Notes under the pieces: generated by a model
What the model saw: the letters and a program-made list of their open reading frames with translations, nothing else
What the model was told of the DNA's origin: nothing
The model's database searches: none
Translations under genes and position numbers: made by a program
Shown: in pieces, positions 37,563-49,241 of the stretch
Numbering within the stretch: position 1 is the first letter of the stretch
Layout: each line of letters opens with the position of its first letter
Source: Alnus glutinosa
Lineage: Eukaryota > Streptophyta > Magnoliopsida > Fagales > Betulaceae
Direction: 5' to 3'
DNA length: 64,000 bases
Assembly (NCBI RefSeq): GCF_958979055.1
Contig: NC_084898.1
Location: forward strand, 23,897,102 to 23,961,101

Positions 37563-37780
37563 CAGGGACGGAACCAGAAGTTCTTTTGGGTATGGGCCAA
37601 TGGACGAAATTTTTTTTGGTAGGGGCTAAATAAGCTAAAATTTTATTTTTACTTTATATTTTTTAAAAAAAAAAATTCCACCTAATTAATAAATTATTTT
37701 TTTTAGAAAATTGGTTGGGGGGGGGGGGGGGGGGGGGGGGTAGGCATGGCCCCTGCCAGCCCCCCCTCCCTCCATCCTTG
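37563..37780. mobile_element. hAT-like MITE with a G24 tract, inserted in the copy 2 downstream module
   Basis: The left end CAGGGACGGAACCAG and the reverse complement of the right end (CAAGGATGGAGG) form a degenerate terminal repeat. The paralogous position near 41645 lacks the element, so it arrived after the module duplicated or was lost there. It contains a run of 24 G (37717-37740), which creates a spurious glycine-rich frame at 37715. Confidence 0.65.
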
Positions 37781-40280
37781 TATTCCAGCATTTTTTTTTA
37801 TAAAAAAAAAAGAAAAAAAGAAAAAGAAAAAGATAAGAACAAAAATGTTGAACATATCAATATTGTTGTGCAGCTAACATATTTCTATTGTTTGTTGTTG
37901 TGTCATGGTGTTGAGTGTCCACATAGGCAACACGAGTGGAAAGCTAGTATTTTGTTGGATTATTTCAAGAATCTTATGCCTCTTTACTTTACTTTAGGGT
38001 ATTTCAAGAAATCTTAAGCAACATAAATGTTTGATAAATGTACTCATTTATAACTTCATTAACTCTTTAAATAGACATTTACAATAAGTTGGATATGATA
38101 AAAAATACCAATTAATGATAAACCTAATTTTAAAATAAAACTAATCTAAATCATAATTAATAATTAATAATCCTTATTAAATAAAGAGAAATGATTTTTG
38201 TACATCTCATTTTCAAATTTACCATTTGATTTATATGATCTATATTGGGTGACACAAATTCAATGGTGAATTTGAAATTTAGTTGTATGGAGATGTATAA
38301 ATATAATTTCTCTTAAATAAATAGGATATGTCAAACATCCATCAAATCAACTATTGGATCTGTAGGACCCAATGTAGGTCTCACAAATCCAATAGTGAAT
38401 TTGAAAATAATGAGTTGCTGATGTGTCAATTGATACACACATGAAATATGACAAACTATTAATTTTGAAGGAAAAAGTGACATAGGAGTCTATTTAAAAT
38501 TTGTGCAAAATCTAAGGACTATATTATTGAAATTAGAAACTCAATGACTAAATTCAAATAAGATAAAAACCTAAGGACTAAATATAATTTTTTTTCAAAT
38601 TTTATTAGCCCAAACAGTTATAAACAATTTTTTTTCTCTATTTTAGCCAGCCAGATCTTAATTTAAAGCACCCTAGCAGCCTTACCATTTTAGCTATCTA
38701 CTATTACTATTCCATTTATATAATCTTTTTCAAAATGGGGATGGACTATGTGTGATGCATGAGAGAGAACAAAAAAAAAAAAAGGAAGAGAGAAATTTTT
38801 AATAGTTTTTTATTGATTTGGCGAGTCTACTAACTATTGTTGGTGAGTACGGTTCACTCATCAATTTATTTTTCCCACCAAATTGGTGAGGTTGCTAAAA
38901 AGTCATTTTATATAATTTCATCAAATTAACTCACCAAAATAATCAAAAAGTTATTTTGGTGATGCTACTAAGAATGCTCTAAGGCAATGATTCTGCAAAA
39001 GCAGAAGTTAGAATTCCACGTCTGGTGATATCACCTCTCCAAAGAAATAATTTATAAAGAGTTTGGTTTTAATTAGGGTTGACAATTTTTGACATGACCC
39101 GCAAACCCGACATGAACCTAACATGGAATTAAAGGGTTAGAATTGAGGAATCTGACCCATTTAATTAAATGGTTGGGGTTAGAGTTAACTTATATATACT
39201 CTTATATTCATGCCTCGACACAACTCGAACCTGTCACATTACATAATGATTCGCAATTTTTGACATGACATGCAACCCCCACATGAATATATCTAATATA
39301 AAATTAGAGACTTATGCTTAATTAAGGGCTTTGAAATTTTTAATTAAATGGGTCAGATTAGGGTTTACCTATGTACAATAGTAGCGGAGCCATGATTTTG
39401 ATTCAAAGGGGTCAAGAATTTTTTATTTTTTATTTTTTTAAGAAAATTACGAGTAAAAAAACTAAAGTTGAAAAAAAATTGATTAAAAATATTAAATAAT
39501 ATAACTAACGAAATAAATAAACAATTCAACAAAATTTAATTATTGTTGAAAACATACAAATGTAACATATAATTTTTTTTCTTTTTTTGTCAGCTAGATA
39601 TTAATTTAGGATTTGATTGGAATTCAATAGAATAAGTTGTTATTCTCCAAAATGTCAATAACTACAATTATATATTTCATATAATTAAAATATGTAACAA
39701 TATATTTAGATTGCTCTTTTAATATATATATTAAAATAGCAATTTAAATATAAAAGCTTAATTAACGTAAAAGGTTGATTACATCCCTCTCATTTCTTAG
39801 GCTCTAACCCATAATATATATATATATATATATATATATAAAGAAAAAGAAGCCAAGTAATTGTTGAAGGGCTGTTTTTTTTTATTTTATTTTATGAGCA
39901 AATTGTTGAGGGGCTATTATCTGATGAAGAATGAGAATTTGAAAAATTGAAATAATCAAATATCAATAAGTTTTAGTGTTTGGCAGATCGATAAGGTTAA
40001 TTTTAAATATATACCTCAATTTGAATTTGACAAATTGCAATTAAGTTGGCGTCGTTAGCTCATAGAATCAGATAGTTTTTGATGATGCAATATGCATGAT
40101 AAGCAAAGTCTATCAGCTAAAACAAGAACAATTCAAATCTGCGCATATCTTCAACAAGTTTGTGAAAGAGAAATGTTAGCTACGTACTAGCTATTTACTC
40201 TTAACAGATTTTGCCACCATATAATTTAAATTTTAAAAAACAAAATTGAGATAATAACAAAATTGAGATCTTCTATGGCC
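37781..40280 (+). repeat. Array flank module between copies 2 and 3
   Basis: Near-identical to 33830-36180 and 41870-44110, in the same order and orientation. Contains the TAGGGTTGACAATTTTTG segment (about 39072), a GGAGCCATGATTTTGATTC segment (about 39387) and short TA tracts whose length differs between units. No gene. Confidence 0.8.
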
Positions 40281-40289
40281 TATATATAA
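40281..40289 (+). promoter_or_regulatory. TATA box of array copy 3
   Basis: TATATATAA 45 bp before the ATG, same context as copy 2. Confidence 0.7.
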
Positions 40290-40333
40290 TACGATTCTAG
40301 GTACCAAACTTCATTAACAAATTAGTTTCAACC

Positions 40334-41038
40334 ATGATGATGAAGAAAGATCATTTAGTTGCGGCAATCTTGTTCATCATTATTTTCTCTTTCTCAGTCT
40401 CAGTCAAAGGGCTCAGCCTAGAAGGATACCTGAAATGTCTTTCCGACTTCGACCACACAATAAAAGAATGTGTTCGCCTCAACTTTGATTCCTTTGTGTC
40501 TCTCAAAGGGCACAAAGTTCACACAAACTCGACATGCTGCGGAGCTATCAGAGAATTTATCGACGCTTGCACTTCTGAAAGCTTGATTTTTGAATCTGAA
40601 GCTTTTTTCATCCGTTGGTTGGTGGATAGTTGTGATGATCACCAATCTCCATCTTCACCAACTACTACTCCACCATCTTCGTCTTCACCATCTACACCAT
40701 CTACACCATCTTCATCGGCTAGTCCTTTCACTATTCTTCCGCCTCCGGGATCGAGCATCCAGCCGAGCTCTGATTTCAAGCCGCCTCCGTTGCAGCTGCC
40801 TAAAGTTGTTGAGATAGTTCATGAGGGGGGTTGTGTGTCAGGCTCGAGTGGTACGTTCCATATGTGGAGCGAGTTAAATAACACTTGCTGCTTCCTCCAA
40901 CGATATAAAGGCACTCATTGTGAGATGGGAGAGCACTACGACATAGTCGGAGAAAGATGTTGTCTGAACTGTCAACAGCCGTCAGGAAGCCAAATATGGT
41001 TTCAGGTTACTCCACGTTACGTGGGTTCTTTGGACTAA
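40334..41038 (+). CDS. Secreted cysteine-rich two-domain protein, array copy 3
   Basis: Intronless, 234 residues, differing from copy 2 at only about a dozen positions. These include A-I-R-E-F-I-D-A for A-I-K-E-F-N-D-T in the N-domain, one extra Thr in the linker and E-M-G-E for E-R-G-E in the C-domain. Same signal peptide, six-Cys N-domain and seven-Cys C-domain. AATAAA at 41090-41095. The reverse-strand frame at 40418-40645 is a shadow of this gene. Confidence 0.75.
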   Translation: MMMKKDHLVAAILFIIIFSFSVSVKGLSLEGYLKCLSDFDHTIKECVRLNFDSFVSLKGHKVHTNSTCCGAIREFIDACTSESLIFESEAFFIRWLVDSCDDHQSPSSPTTTPPSSSSPSTPSTPSSSASPFTILPPPGSSIQPSSDFKPPPLQLPKVVEIVHEGGCVSGSSGTFHMWSELNNTCCFLQRYKGTHCEMGEHYDIVGERCCLNCQQPSGSQIWFQVTPRYVGSLD

Positions 41039-44000
41039 AGTGAGAGTACGTTGTTAGTTAACTTAGTTGGCCGGTGTTTAATTCATTGAAATAAAATGTC
41101 GTTTAGGGTTGGTTTAGGTTGTATTTTCTTCAACAGGCTAGCTAGGATATGTCGTACGTTGTTTTTCCAAGTTGTAAGGCCATCCATGGTTCTTTGCATG
41201 CCTTTTTCTATGTTATTGCAGTTTTTTTTTATTGTTCTTTTATTATTATTATTATTATTTATTGAGTTTATTCTGTTAATGCATTAATCTTGAACGTTCG
41301 ATGATTGTCATTATAAAATATGGATTCATGTTCAATGCTTTTGTTCTGCAAAGGGAATTAAGGCACGAATTAATTTCTTTTGTCCTTTTTGATTGATAAA
41401 TTTCGGAAGATTTTATTTAAAACAATATCTCTGCAAGGTGTTGATGAGCAGCGATTGATTCATGTGATTAAATTCGTGTTTTTTTTTTTTGTTTTTTTTT
41501 TAAAGTTATATTAGATGCATGTGATAAAGTAATTAATTAATTAAGAAAAAAATTAAAATGAATTATTTTATCAATTTGACCTGTATGAGAAAAATCTTAA
41601 CTCGGCCATTATTGTTTTGAGATATGTTATTTACACAACTCTTATACAATAATGGCACAACAATGTTGATGTTTCCAGCATTTTTTTTTTAAAAAAAAAA
41701 AGCTAAAGATAAAAACAAAAATGTTAAACACATCAATATTGTTGTGCAGCTAACATATTTCTATTGTTTGTTGTTGTTGTTGTGTCATGGTGTCAAGTGT
41801 CCACATAGGCAACACGAGTGGAAAGCTAGTATTTTGTTGGATTATTTCAAGAATCTTATGCCTCTTTACTTTACTTTAGGGTATTTCAAGAAATCTTAAG
41901 CAACATAAATGTTTGATAAATTTACTCATTTATAACTTCATTAACTCTTTAAATAGACATTTACAATAAGTTGGATAAGATAAAAAATACCAATTAATGA
42001 TAAACCTCATTTTAAAATAAATCTAATCTAAATCATAATTAATAATTAATAATCCTTATTAAATAAAGAGAAATGATTTTTATACATCTCATTTTCAAAT
42101 TTACCATTAGATTTATATGATCCATATTGAGTGACACAAATTCAATAGTGAATTTGAAATTTAGTTGTATGGAGATGTATAAATATAATTTCTCTTAAAT
42201 AAATAGGATATGTTAAACATCCATCAAATCAACTATTGGATCTGTAGGACCCAATGTAGGTCCCACAAATTCACTATAGTAAATTTGAAAATAATATGGG
42301 TTGCTGATATGTCAATTGAGATACACATGAAATATGACAAACTATTAATTTTGAAGGAAAAAGTGACATAGGAGTCTATTTAAAATTTGTACAAAACCTA
42401 AAGGCCATATTATTGAAATTAGAAACTCAATGACTAAATTCAAATAAGATAAAAACTTAAGGACTAAATATAATTTTTCCCAATTTTATTAGCCCAAACA
42501 GCTATAAACAATTTTTTTTTCTCTATTTTAGCCAGCCAGATCTTAATTTAAAGCACCCTAGCAGCCTTATCATTTAGCTATCTACTATTACTATTCCATT
42601 TATATAATCTTTTTCAAAATGGGGATGGACTATGTGTGATGCATGAGAGAGAAGAAAAAAAAAAAGGAAGAGAGAAATTTTTAATAGTTTTTTATTGATT
42701 TGACGAGTCTACTAACTATTGTTGGTGAGTACTGTTCACTCATTAATTTATTTTTCCCACCAAATTGGTGAGGTTGCTAAAAAGTCATTTTAGATAATTT
42801 CATCAAATTAACTCACCAAAATAATCAAAAAGTTACTTTTGTGATGTTACTAAGAATGCTCTAATGCAATGATTCTGCAAAAGCAGAAGTTAGAATTCCA
42901 CATCTAGTGATATCACCTCGCCAAATAAATAATTTATAAAGAGTTTGGTTTTAATTAGGGTTGGCAATTTTTGGCATGACCCGCAAACCCGACACGAACC
43001 TAACATGGAAATAAATTGTTAGAGTTGAGGAATCTGACCCATTTAATTAAATGGTTTGGGTTAGAGTTAACTTATATATACTCTTATATTCATGTCTCAA
43101 CATAACTCGAACCTGTCACGCTACATAATGATTCGCAATTTTTGACATGACCTGCGACCCCCACATGAATCTAATATAAAATTAGAGACTTATGCTTAAT
43201 TAAGGGCTTTGACATTTTTAATTAAATGGGTCAAATTAGAGTTTACTTATGTACAATAGTGGTGGAGCCATGATTTTGATTCAAAGGGGTCAAGAATTTT
43301 TTATTTTTTATTTTTTTAAAAAAATTACGAGTAAAAAAACTAAAGTTGAAAAAAAATTGATTAAAAATATTAAATAATATAACTAACGAAATAAAGAAAC
43401 AATTCAACAAAATTTAATTATTGTTTAAAACATACAAATGTAACATATAATCGTTTTTCTTTTTTGTCACCTAGATATTAATTTAGGATTTGATTGGAAT
43501 TCAATAGAATCAGTTGTTATTCTCCAAAATGTCAATAACTACAATTATATATTTCATATAATTAAAATATGTAACTATATATTTAGATTGCTCTTTTAAT
43601 ATATATATATATATATTAAAAGAGCAATTTAAATATAAAAGCTTAATTAACGTAAAAGGTTGATTCCATCCCTCTCACTTCTTAGGCTCTAACCCATAAT
43701 ATATATATAAAGAAAAAGAAGCCAAGTAATTGTTGAAGGGCTATTATCTGATGAAGAATGAGAATTTGAAAAATTGAAATAATCAAATATCAATAAGTTT
43801 TAGTGTTTCGCAGATCGATAAGGTTAATTTTAAATATATATATACCTCAATTTGAATTTGACAAATTGCAATTAAGTTGGTGTCGTTAGCTCATAGAATC
43901 AGATAGTTTTTGATGATGCAATATGCATGATAAGCAAAGTCTATCAGCTAAAACAAGAACAATTCAAATCTGCGCATATCTTCAACAAGTTTGTGAAAGA

Positions 44001-44111
44001 GAAATGTTAGCTACGTACTAGCTATTTACTCTTAACAGATTTTGCCACCATATAATTTAAATTTTAAAAAACAAAATTGAGATAATAACAAAATTGAGAT
44101 CTTCTATGGCC
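41039..44111 (+). repeat. Array flank module between copies 3 and 4
   Basis: Parallel to the two preceding modules, with the same internal MITE (about 42064-42196), hAT-like terminus TAGGGTTGGCAATTTTTG (42956) and TA tracts. The distance from copy 3 to copy 4 is 3.83 kb against 4.10 kb for copies 2 to 3, largely because the G24 element and a few TA runs are missing. Confidence 0.8.
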
Positions 44112-44122
44112 TATATATATAA
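44112..44122 (+). promoter_or_regulatory. TATA box of array copy 4
   Basis: TATATATATAA, one TA longer than in the sister copies, 45 bp before the ATG. Confidence 0.65.
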
Positions 44123-44166
44123 TACGATTCTAGGTACCAAACTTCATTAACAAATTATTTTCAACC

Positions 44167-44853
44167 ATGATGATGAAGAAAGATCATTTAGTTGCGGCAA
44201 TCTTGTTCATCATTATTTTCTCTTTCTCAGTCTCAGTCAAAGGGCTCAGCCTAGAAGGATACCTGAAATGTCTTTCCGACTTCGACCACACAATAAAAGA
44301 ATGTGTTCGCCTCAACTTTGATTCCTTTGTGTCTCTTAAAGGGCATAAAGTTCACACAAATTCGACATGCTGCGGAGCTATCAAAGAATTTAACGACGCT
44401 TGCACTTCTGAAAGCTTGATTTTTGAATCTGAAGCTTTTTTCATCCATTGGTTGGTGGATAGTTGTGATGATCACCAATCTTCATCTTCACCAACTACTC
44501 CACCATCTTCGCCTTCACCAGCTACACCATCTTCATCAATTCCTAACACTACTCATCCGACTCCGGGATTGAGCAACCAGCTGCCCTCGAATTTTGTGCC
44601 GCCTCCACTGGAGTTGCCTCCAGTTGTTGAGAGTACAGTTTCTCAGGGGGGTTGTAGGTCAGGCTCAGCGAGTGTGGTCCGTTTTCTTAGCGAGTCAAAT
44701 AGCACTTGCTGCTTGCTCCAACGATATAAAGGCACCCATTGTGAGACGGGACAGCACTATGACACAGTCAAAGAAAGATGTCGTCTGGATTGTTTTGATG
44801 CTCACTCTAGATGGTTTGATGTAACTCCACGTTATGTGGGTTCTTTGGACTAA
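44167..44853 (+). CDS. Secreted cysteine-rich two-domain protein, array copy 4 (mosaic)
   Basis: Intronless, 228 residues. The first 120 residues or so (signal peptide, six-Cys N-domain, start of linker) match copy 2 almost exactly. From S-P-A-T-P-S onward the protein diverges sharply: the linker has F-V-P-P-P-L-E-L-P, like copy 1, and the C-domain reads C-R-S-G-S-A-S-V-V with R-C-R-L-D-C instead of R-C-C-L-N-C. It therefore has six cysteines in the C-domain. The conserved end V-T-P-R-Y-V-G-S-L-D remains, so the C-domain is under constraint although diverged. AATAAA at 44911-44916. Gene conversion or unequal crossover within the linker would explain the mosaic. Confidence 0.75.
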   Translation: MMMKKDHLVAAILFIIIFSFSVSVKGLSLEGYLKCLSDFDHTIKECVRLNFDSFVSLKGHKVHTNSTCCGAIKEFNDACTSESLIFESEAFFIHWLVDSCDDHQSSSSPTTPPSSPSPATPSSSIPNTTHPTPGLSNQLPSNFVPPPLELPPVVESTVSQGGCRSGSASVVRFLSESNSTCCLLQRYKGTHCETGQHYDTVKERCRLDCFDAHSRWFDVTPRYVGSLD

Positions 44854-44916
44854 AGTGGGAGTTAATATGTTTCAAGTGCCTGTAAGTGTCGTTAGTTGGT
44901 GTTTCATTGAAATAAA

Positions 44917-46275
44917 ATGTCGTTTAGGATTGGTTTAGGACCTTAGGTTGTTTTTTCTTCAATAGGCTAGGATATGTATGTTGTACGTTGTTTTTCGAAG
45001 TTGTAAGGCAATCCATGATTCTTTGCCTTTTTCTATGTTATTGCAGTTTTTTTTGTTTTGAGTTTATTCTGTTATATATATATTAATTAATCAGTCTTTC
45101 ATGCATTAATCTTGAACGTTGGATGAGTGTCTTTATAAAATATGAAATGCTTTAATTTGTACTGCAGAGGGAATTAAGGCACTGATTTCTTTCTTCTTTT
45201 TTCCTTTTTATTGATAAATTCCGGGAGAGATTTTTTTTTAAAACATCTCAACAAGGTGTTGACGAGCAGCGATTGATTCATGTGATTAAATTCCTTTTTT
45301 TCTTTTTTCTTTTTTCTTTTTTCTATTTACCGTGTGCACGAAAAGAAGAATTAAGTTATATTAATTAGATGCATGTGATAAACTAATTAATTAAGGAAAA
45401 AAATTATGAAATTATTTTTTCAATTTGACCCCTATGAGAAAAATCTCAACTCTGCCATTATTGTTTGTTAATGTGTCATGGTGCGTGCCTAGTGTCCAAG
45501 TAGGTAACACGAGTGGAAAGCTAGAGCGTATTTGGTTGTATTATTTCAATAATCTTATGCGTCTTTACTTTATTTTAGAGTAGTTCAAAAAATCCTAAAC
45601 CACGTCAACATTCCATAAATTTACTCATTTATAACTTCATTAAATATACATTTACAATAGGATTGATAAGATAGAAAATACCAATTAATGATAAACCTAA
45701 TTTTAAAATAAAACTATTCTAAATCGTAATTAATAACTAATAATCCTTATTAAATAAAGAAAAATGATATTTGTACATCTCATTTTCAAATTCATCATTG
45801 AATTTATAGGATTTATATTGGATTCTATACAATGAGTAAGTTTCAAATCGACCATATATTAAATCTGTAGAACTTAATATAGGTCTCACAAATTCAATAG
45901 TAAAATTTAAAATAAGGTAAATTGTTGATGGATTTTTATCATTTTTCTAAATAAAATTCTACTTCAACACAAATTCTAATCCATTCTTAACTCCATCCGT
46001 AACAAATTGAGGGTGTACGTGGGAGTCATAGAGACAAAGGAGCAGCTTCGAGTCTTCTACTCCTCTTTCCTAAAATGCAGGATAACTTTATTAGCATCAT
46101 CAGAAAGGAAAACAAGTAACACTTCCATTACGTACGACTCTAAACTTAATTTACATCATTAACAAGAAATTAATTAAAGAGATATTCATGTTTATATTAA
46201 TTATCCTTACCTTACCTGAATAGGAATTTTATTATTCAAAAATATATTCATTAATAAAACAGAGATATATACACC

Positions 46276-46312
<37 letters not shown>

Positions 46313-46395
46313 GGAGTATACCATTTATGTTACCAATAAGTTACAGCCAAAACGAAATCCTCCGCACACTTATTTAAATTGGAATTTAACACATA
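44917..46395 (+). repeat. Downstream remnant of the array unit after copy 4
   Basis: 45000-45420 keeps the 3'-flank landmarks (TGTTATTGCAGTTTTTT, AGCAGCGATTGATTCATGTG, GATGCATGTGATAAA). 45420-45960 continues with truncated module sequence, and 45960-46270 matches 58600-58870 (GACAAAGGAGCAGC, AAATGCAGGATAAC). An ATT repeat lies at about 46277-46312. No gene. Confidence 0.65.
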
Positions 46396-46583
46396 CAGGG
46401 GTGGAGTCAGCTTTTAGGCTATGGGGGGGCCAAATTGAAAAAAAATAATTTGAGGGGGCCAAAACTACAAATTTTTTAAAGAATAGGGGTAAAAATTATA
46501 TTTTTTCTTTTTTTTTTAGATTTTTTTTTTTGGGGGAGCCCTTTGGCTTTGGGGGGCCAAGCCATAGTGTGGCTCCGCCCCTG
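46396..46583. mobile_element. hAT-type MITE, 188 bp, with perfect 8-bp target-site duplication
   Basis: Ends CAGGGGTGGAGTCAGC and the reverse complement of GGCTCCGCCCCTG form the terminal inverted repeat. AACACATA is present at both 46388-46395 and 46584-46591. The interior has GGGGGGCCAA mirrored by GGGGGGCCAAG. Confidence 0.9.
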
Positions 46584-47781
46584 AACACATAGGTCTCATT
46601 CAACGTATAGAATCCATATTTGATTTTTTCTTTTTTTAATTGAAGAAGACATGGACATCTGCCTCGAAAGAAAATGCTTCAGTAATGAAGTATCTCATGA
46701 ACTGGCTGTTTTCATCGATCTCCTCATCAAGGCACTTCAGGCTTAGCATTTCAGTGAGCTTTTTTCAATTTATTTCTGTCCAGTTTCTTGAAACTATAAT
46801 TATTTCATTACATTGATATGACAGTTTCAATCAACACAAATCAATCATTGTTAAAAAAAAATAAAAATCAAAGGTGGGTCGGGCTTGCCATATCAGCATT
46901 GTGCAACATTCATGAGTTAAAAATATGGTATATTGTATTACTTAAAAAAATAAAAAATAAAAAACTCAAAAATAGTTGAGATTGCTGTGTTAACATGCAT
47001 TGTGAAATAATTATATATGAAATAAAAATGTGGTTTCTAGTATTTCTCAGTAAGAAAACTTGACTTCGTAAATTGTTCAAAGATAAGATTATATGTGAAA
47101 TTTTCTTAACTAGAAAAAAAGAAAAAGAAAAAGATAGTCCTTAAATATGTCCCATTTAATTAAAGAGTTTAGTAGTATATGAAAAAAAAAAAAAAAATCA
47201 CGACATTTACTTTATATATAGATGATTAAATTAATTGAGTAGCTTGTAAACAAATTTGAATTCGTTTGAAAAAAAAAAAAAAAAAAAAAAAAATTGAATA
47301 GATCTTGAACAAATTATTTAGATCAGTAATAAAGTCGAACTCGACTCATATTCGAAAAAAAAAATTAATTATACTACTTGTTAGTATTAATATACGACCG
47401 AATCTATTCGCATATGATCAGACATAGACTCAAGAAAACCTGAGAGCTGTTTCTAATTTTTTTTATTATTATTTTTTTATTCATGTTTCTAATGTTAGTA
47501 TATGTAGATAAACAAACTAACACAAGCAAAATACTATCTCCGCACCTGATTAGGCAACGTAGATAAAACAAACACACACAAGCAAAATGTTAATTTAATG
47601 CGGTGGGAATTATCTTTGACAACAGTCGAAGACACATCATGCAAACTGCAAAGGTTTTGCATGCACTTGTCTTCTCAACCCTCTACGCGGAACGTAACAT
47701 TTGTCCCCATCAACCCTAGCTTGTCGTCGATCGGTCAATGGATTTCGCGGAGGCTTTTATGCCTAAGACACTCAAAAATTA

Positions 47782-47827
<46 letters not shown>

Positions 47828-48870
47828 CACATTGAAACAAATGGACTTTAGAACGTTCTCAATAGGTTAGCCTTGTACCAAAAATGGGCAAAAAAACTAG
47901 CCCCATTCTGTACATTGTTAGCCATATATTTTTAGGAATATATATATATTTCACATTGAAACAAATGGACTTTAGAACGTTCTCAATAGGTTAGCCTTGT
48001 ACCAAAAATGGGCAAAAAAACTAGCCCCATTCTGTAGATTGTTAGCCATATATTTTTAGGAATATATATATATATATATATATTTCACATTGAAACAAAT
48101 GGACTTTAGAACGTTCTCAATAAGTTAGCCTTGTAACAAAAATGGGCAAAAAAACTAGCCCCATTCTGTACATCGTTAGCCATATATTTTTAGGAAATTT
48201 GTTTAGTACTTTATCCCAACAGTACATAAATAAATTAATAAAAAAAATAAAATTAATCTGATTCTCTTTTTGGAAATAGTAAAAGTGGATAAAAATAGAA
48301 CTTTAAATAAATAGTAAAAATATAGAATAAAATGTAAGTGCTTTAAAAAAAAATAAGATGTTCTAAACTCTAAAATGGTGTAAATTTAGCTAATATATAT
48401 ATATATATAAGCATCTCCATTTATTTGTTGTATATATATATATATGCAGGCTAATGTTTCTTTGCACAACAATTATGTAACTGTTGTGCAATAAATAAGA
48501 GATATGGAGTGAGTCTCACATGAGATCATGCAGTAAAATTCATCCATGTCACTTAATTCTTACACAACAATTGCATAACTATTACGTAATATATATATAT
48601 ATATATATATAGGGACGAGTCCTTGATGGTGAAAGTCGCGGATTATATCCATGTCGCGGTCGGCCAAGACCTTTGTGCCTTTCAGGAGAAGTTGCGGTTC
48701 AGCCAAGACCTTTTCATGCTGACATGCTCCTTGCTCAACGATTACGTATTATTTTATTTTATTTTATTTTTTTTTAACATGTATTATTTTATTATTAAGA
48801 CTATAAAATTTTTTCAAACTAGTTAATCCGTTTTGGTGCGGCCATCTCGAAACTGGGTTCCACACTAACA
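46584..48870. other. Intergenic repeat-rich DNA with a three-unit tandem repeat (47826-48195)
   Basis: Three near-identical units begin TTCACATTGAAACAAATGG at 47826, 47950 and 48084 (periods 124 and 134 bp, the difference being TA repeats) and each end TAGCCATATATTTTTAGGAA. The frames at 47598-47870 and 48623-48826 are unrecognised; the latter reads into a T-rich run. A MITE-like segment with ACACAACAATTGCATAAC and its inverse lies at about 48450-48590. Confidence 0.65.
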
Positions 48871-49219
48871 ACCTTTATAAATACAGTATCAACAAGCTCG
48901 GAGTTTCAAGTCACGCCCCTAGCCTACTTCTCTGTTCTCTAGATCTCCTCTCTCTCAGCGACTTTTTGTTCCGCTCCGCTGAGAGAGAGGAGAGATGGGA
49001 ATACAAAGGTGTGGGACCAAAAGGGAAAGAGATGGGTAATTTCGGAACAAAAAGTGGTGACTTCGGTGCAAAAAGTTTCCAAGTCACCGCTTTTTTTTTT
49101 TTTTTGTTCCTCTGAGAGAGAGGAAGAAAAATGGTGGGACCAAATCACCCTTTATAAAGTAAGTACCAACAAGCTTTTAGAGATTGAATTCACGCCCCTA
49201 GCCTACTTCTCTGTATTGT
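48871..49219 (+). promoter_or_regulatory. Duplicated core promoter and leader of the membrane-protein gene
   Basis: Two versions of a promoter block, 277 bp apart: TATAAATA at 48876 and TATAAA at 49153, each followed by TACCAACAAGC/TATCAACAAGC and then CACGCCCCTAGCCTACTTCTCTGT. The proximal one sits 23 bp before the ATG if the leader ends there; the distal one would give a longer leader. Between them is a perfect 14-bp stem (CCTCTCTCTCAGCG at 48947-48960 and its inverse at 48977-48990). Confidence 0.65.
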
Positions 49220-49241
49220 TTTTCTTGGAAAGCAGAGAAAA

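Noticed and set aside
37715..38017. Glycine-rich frame of 100 residues
   Set aside because: The glycines come from the G24 tract of a MITE.
40418..40645. Minus-strand frames of 75 residues at 40418-40645 and 44251-44478, conserved between array copies
   Set aside because: They are exact shadows of the N-domain of copies 3 and 4; conservation follows the plus-strand gene.
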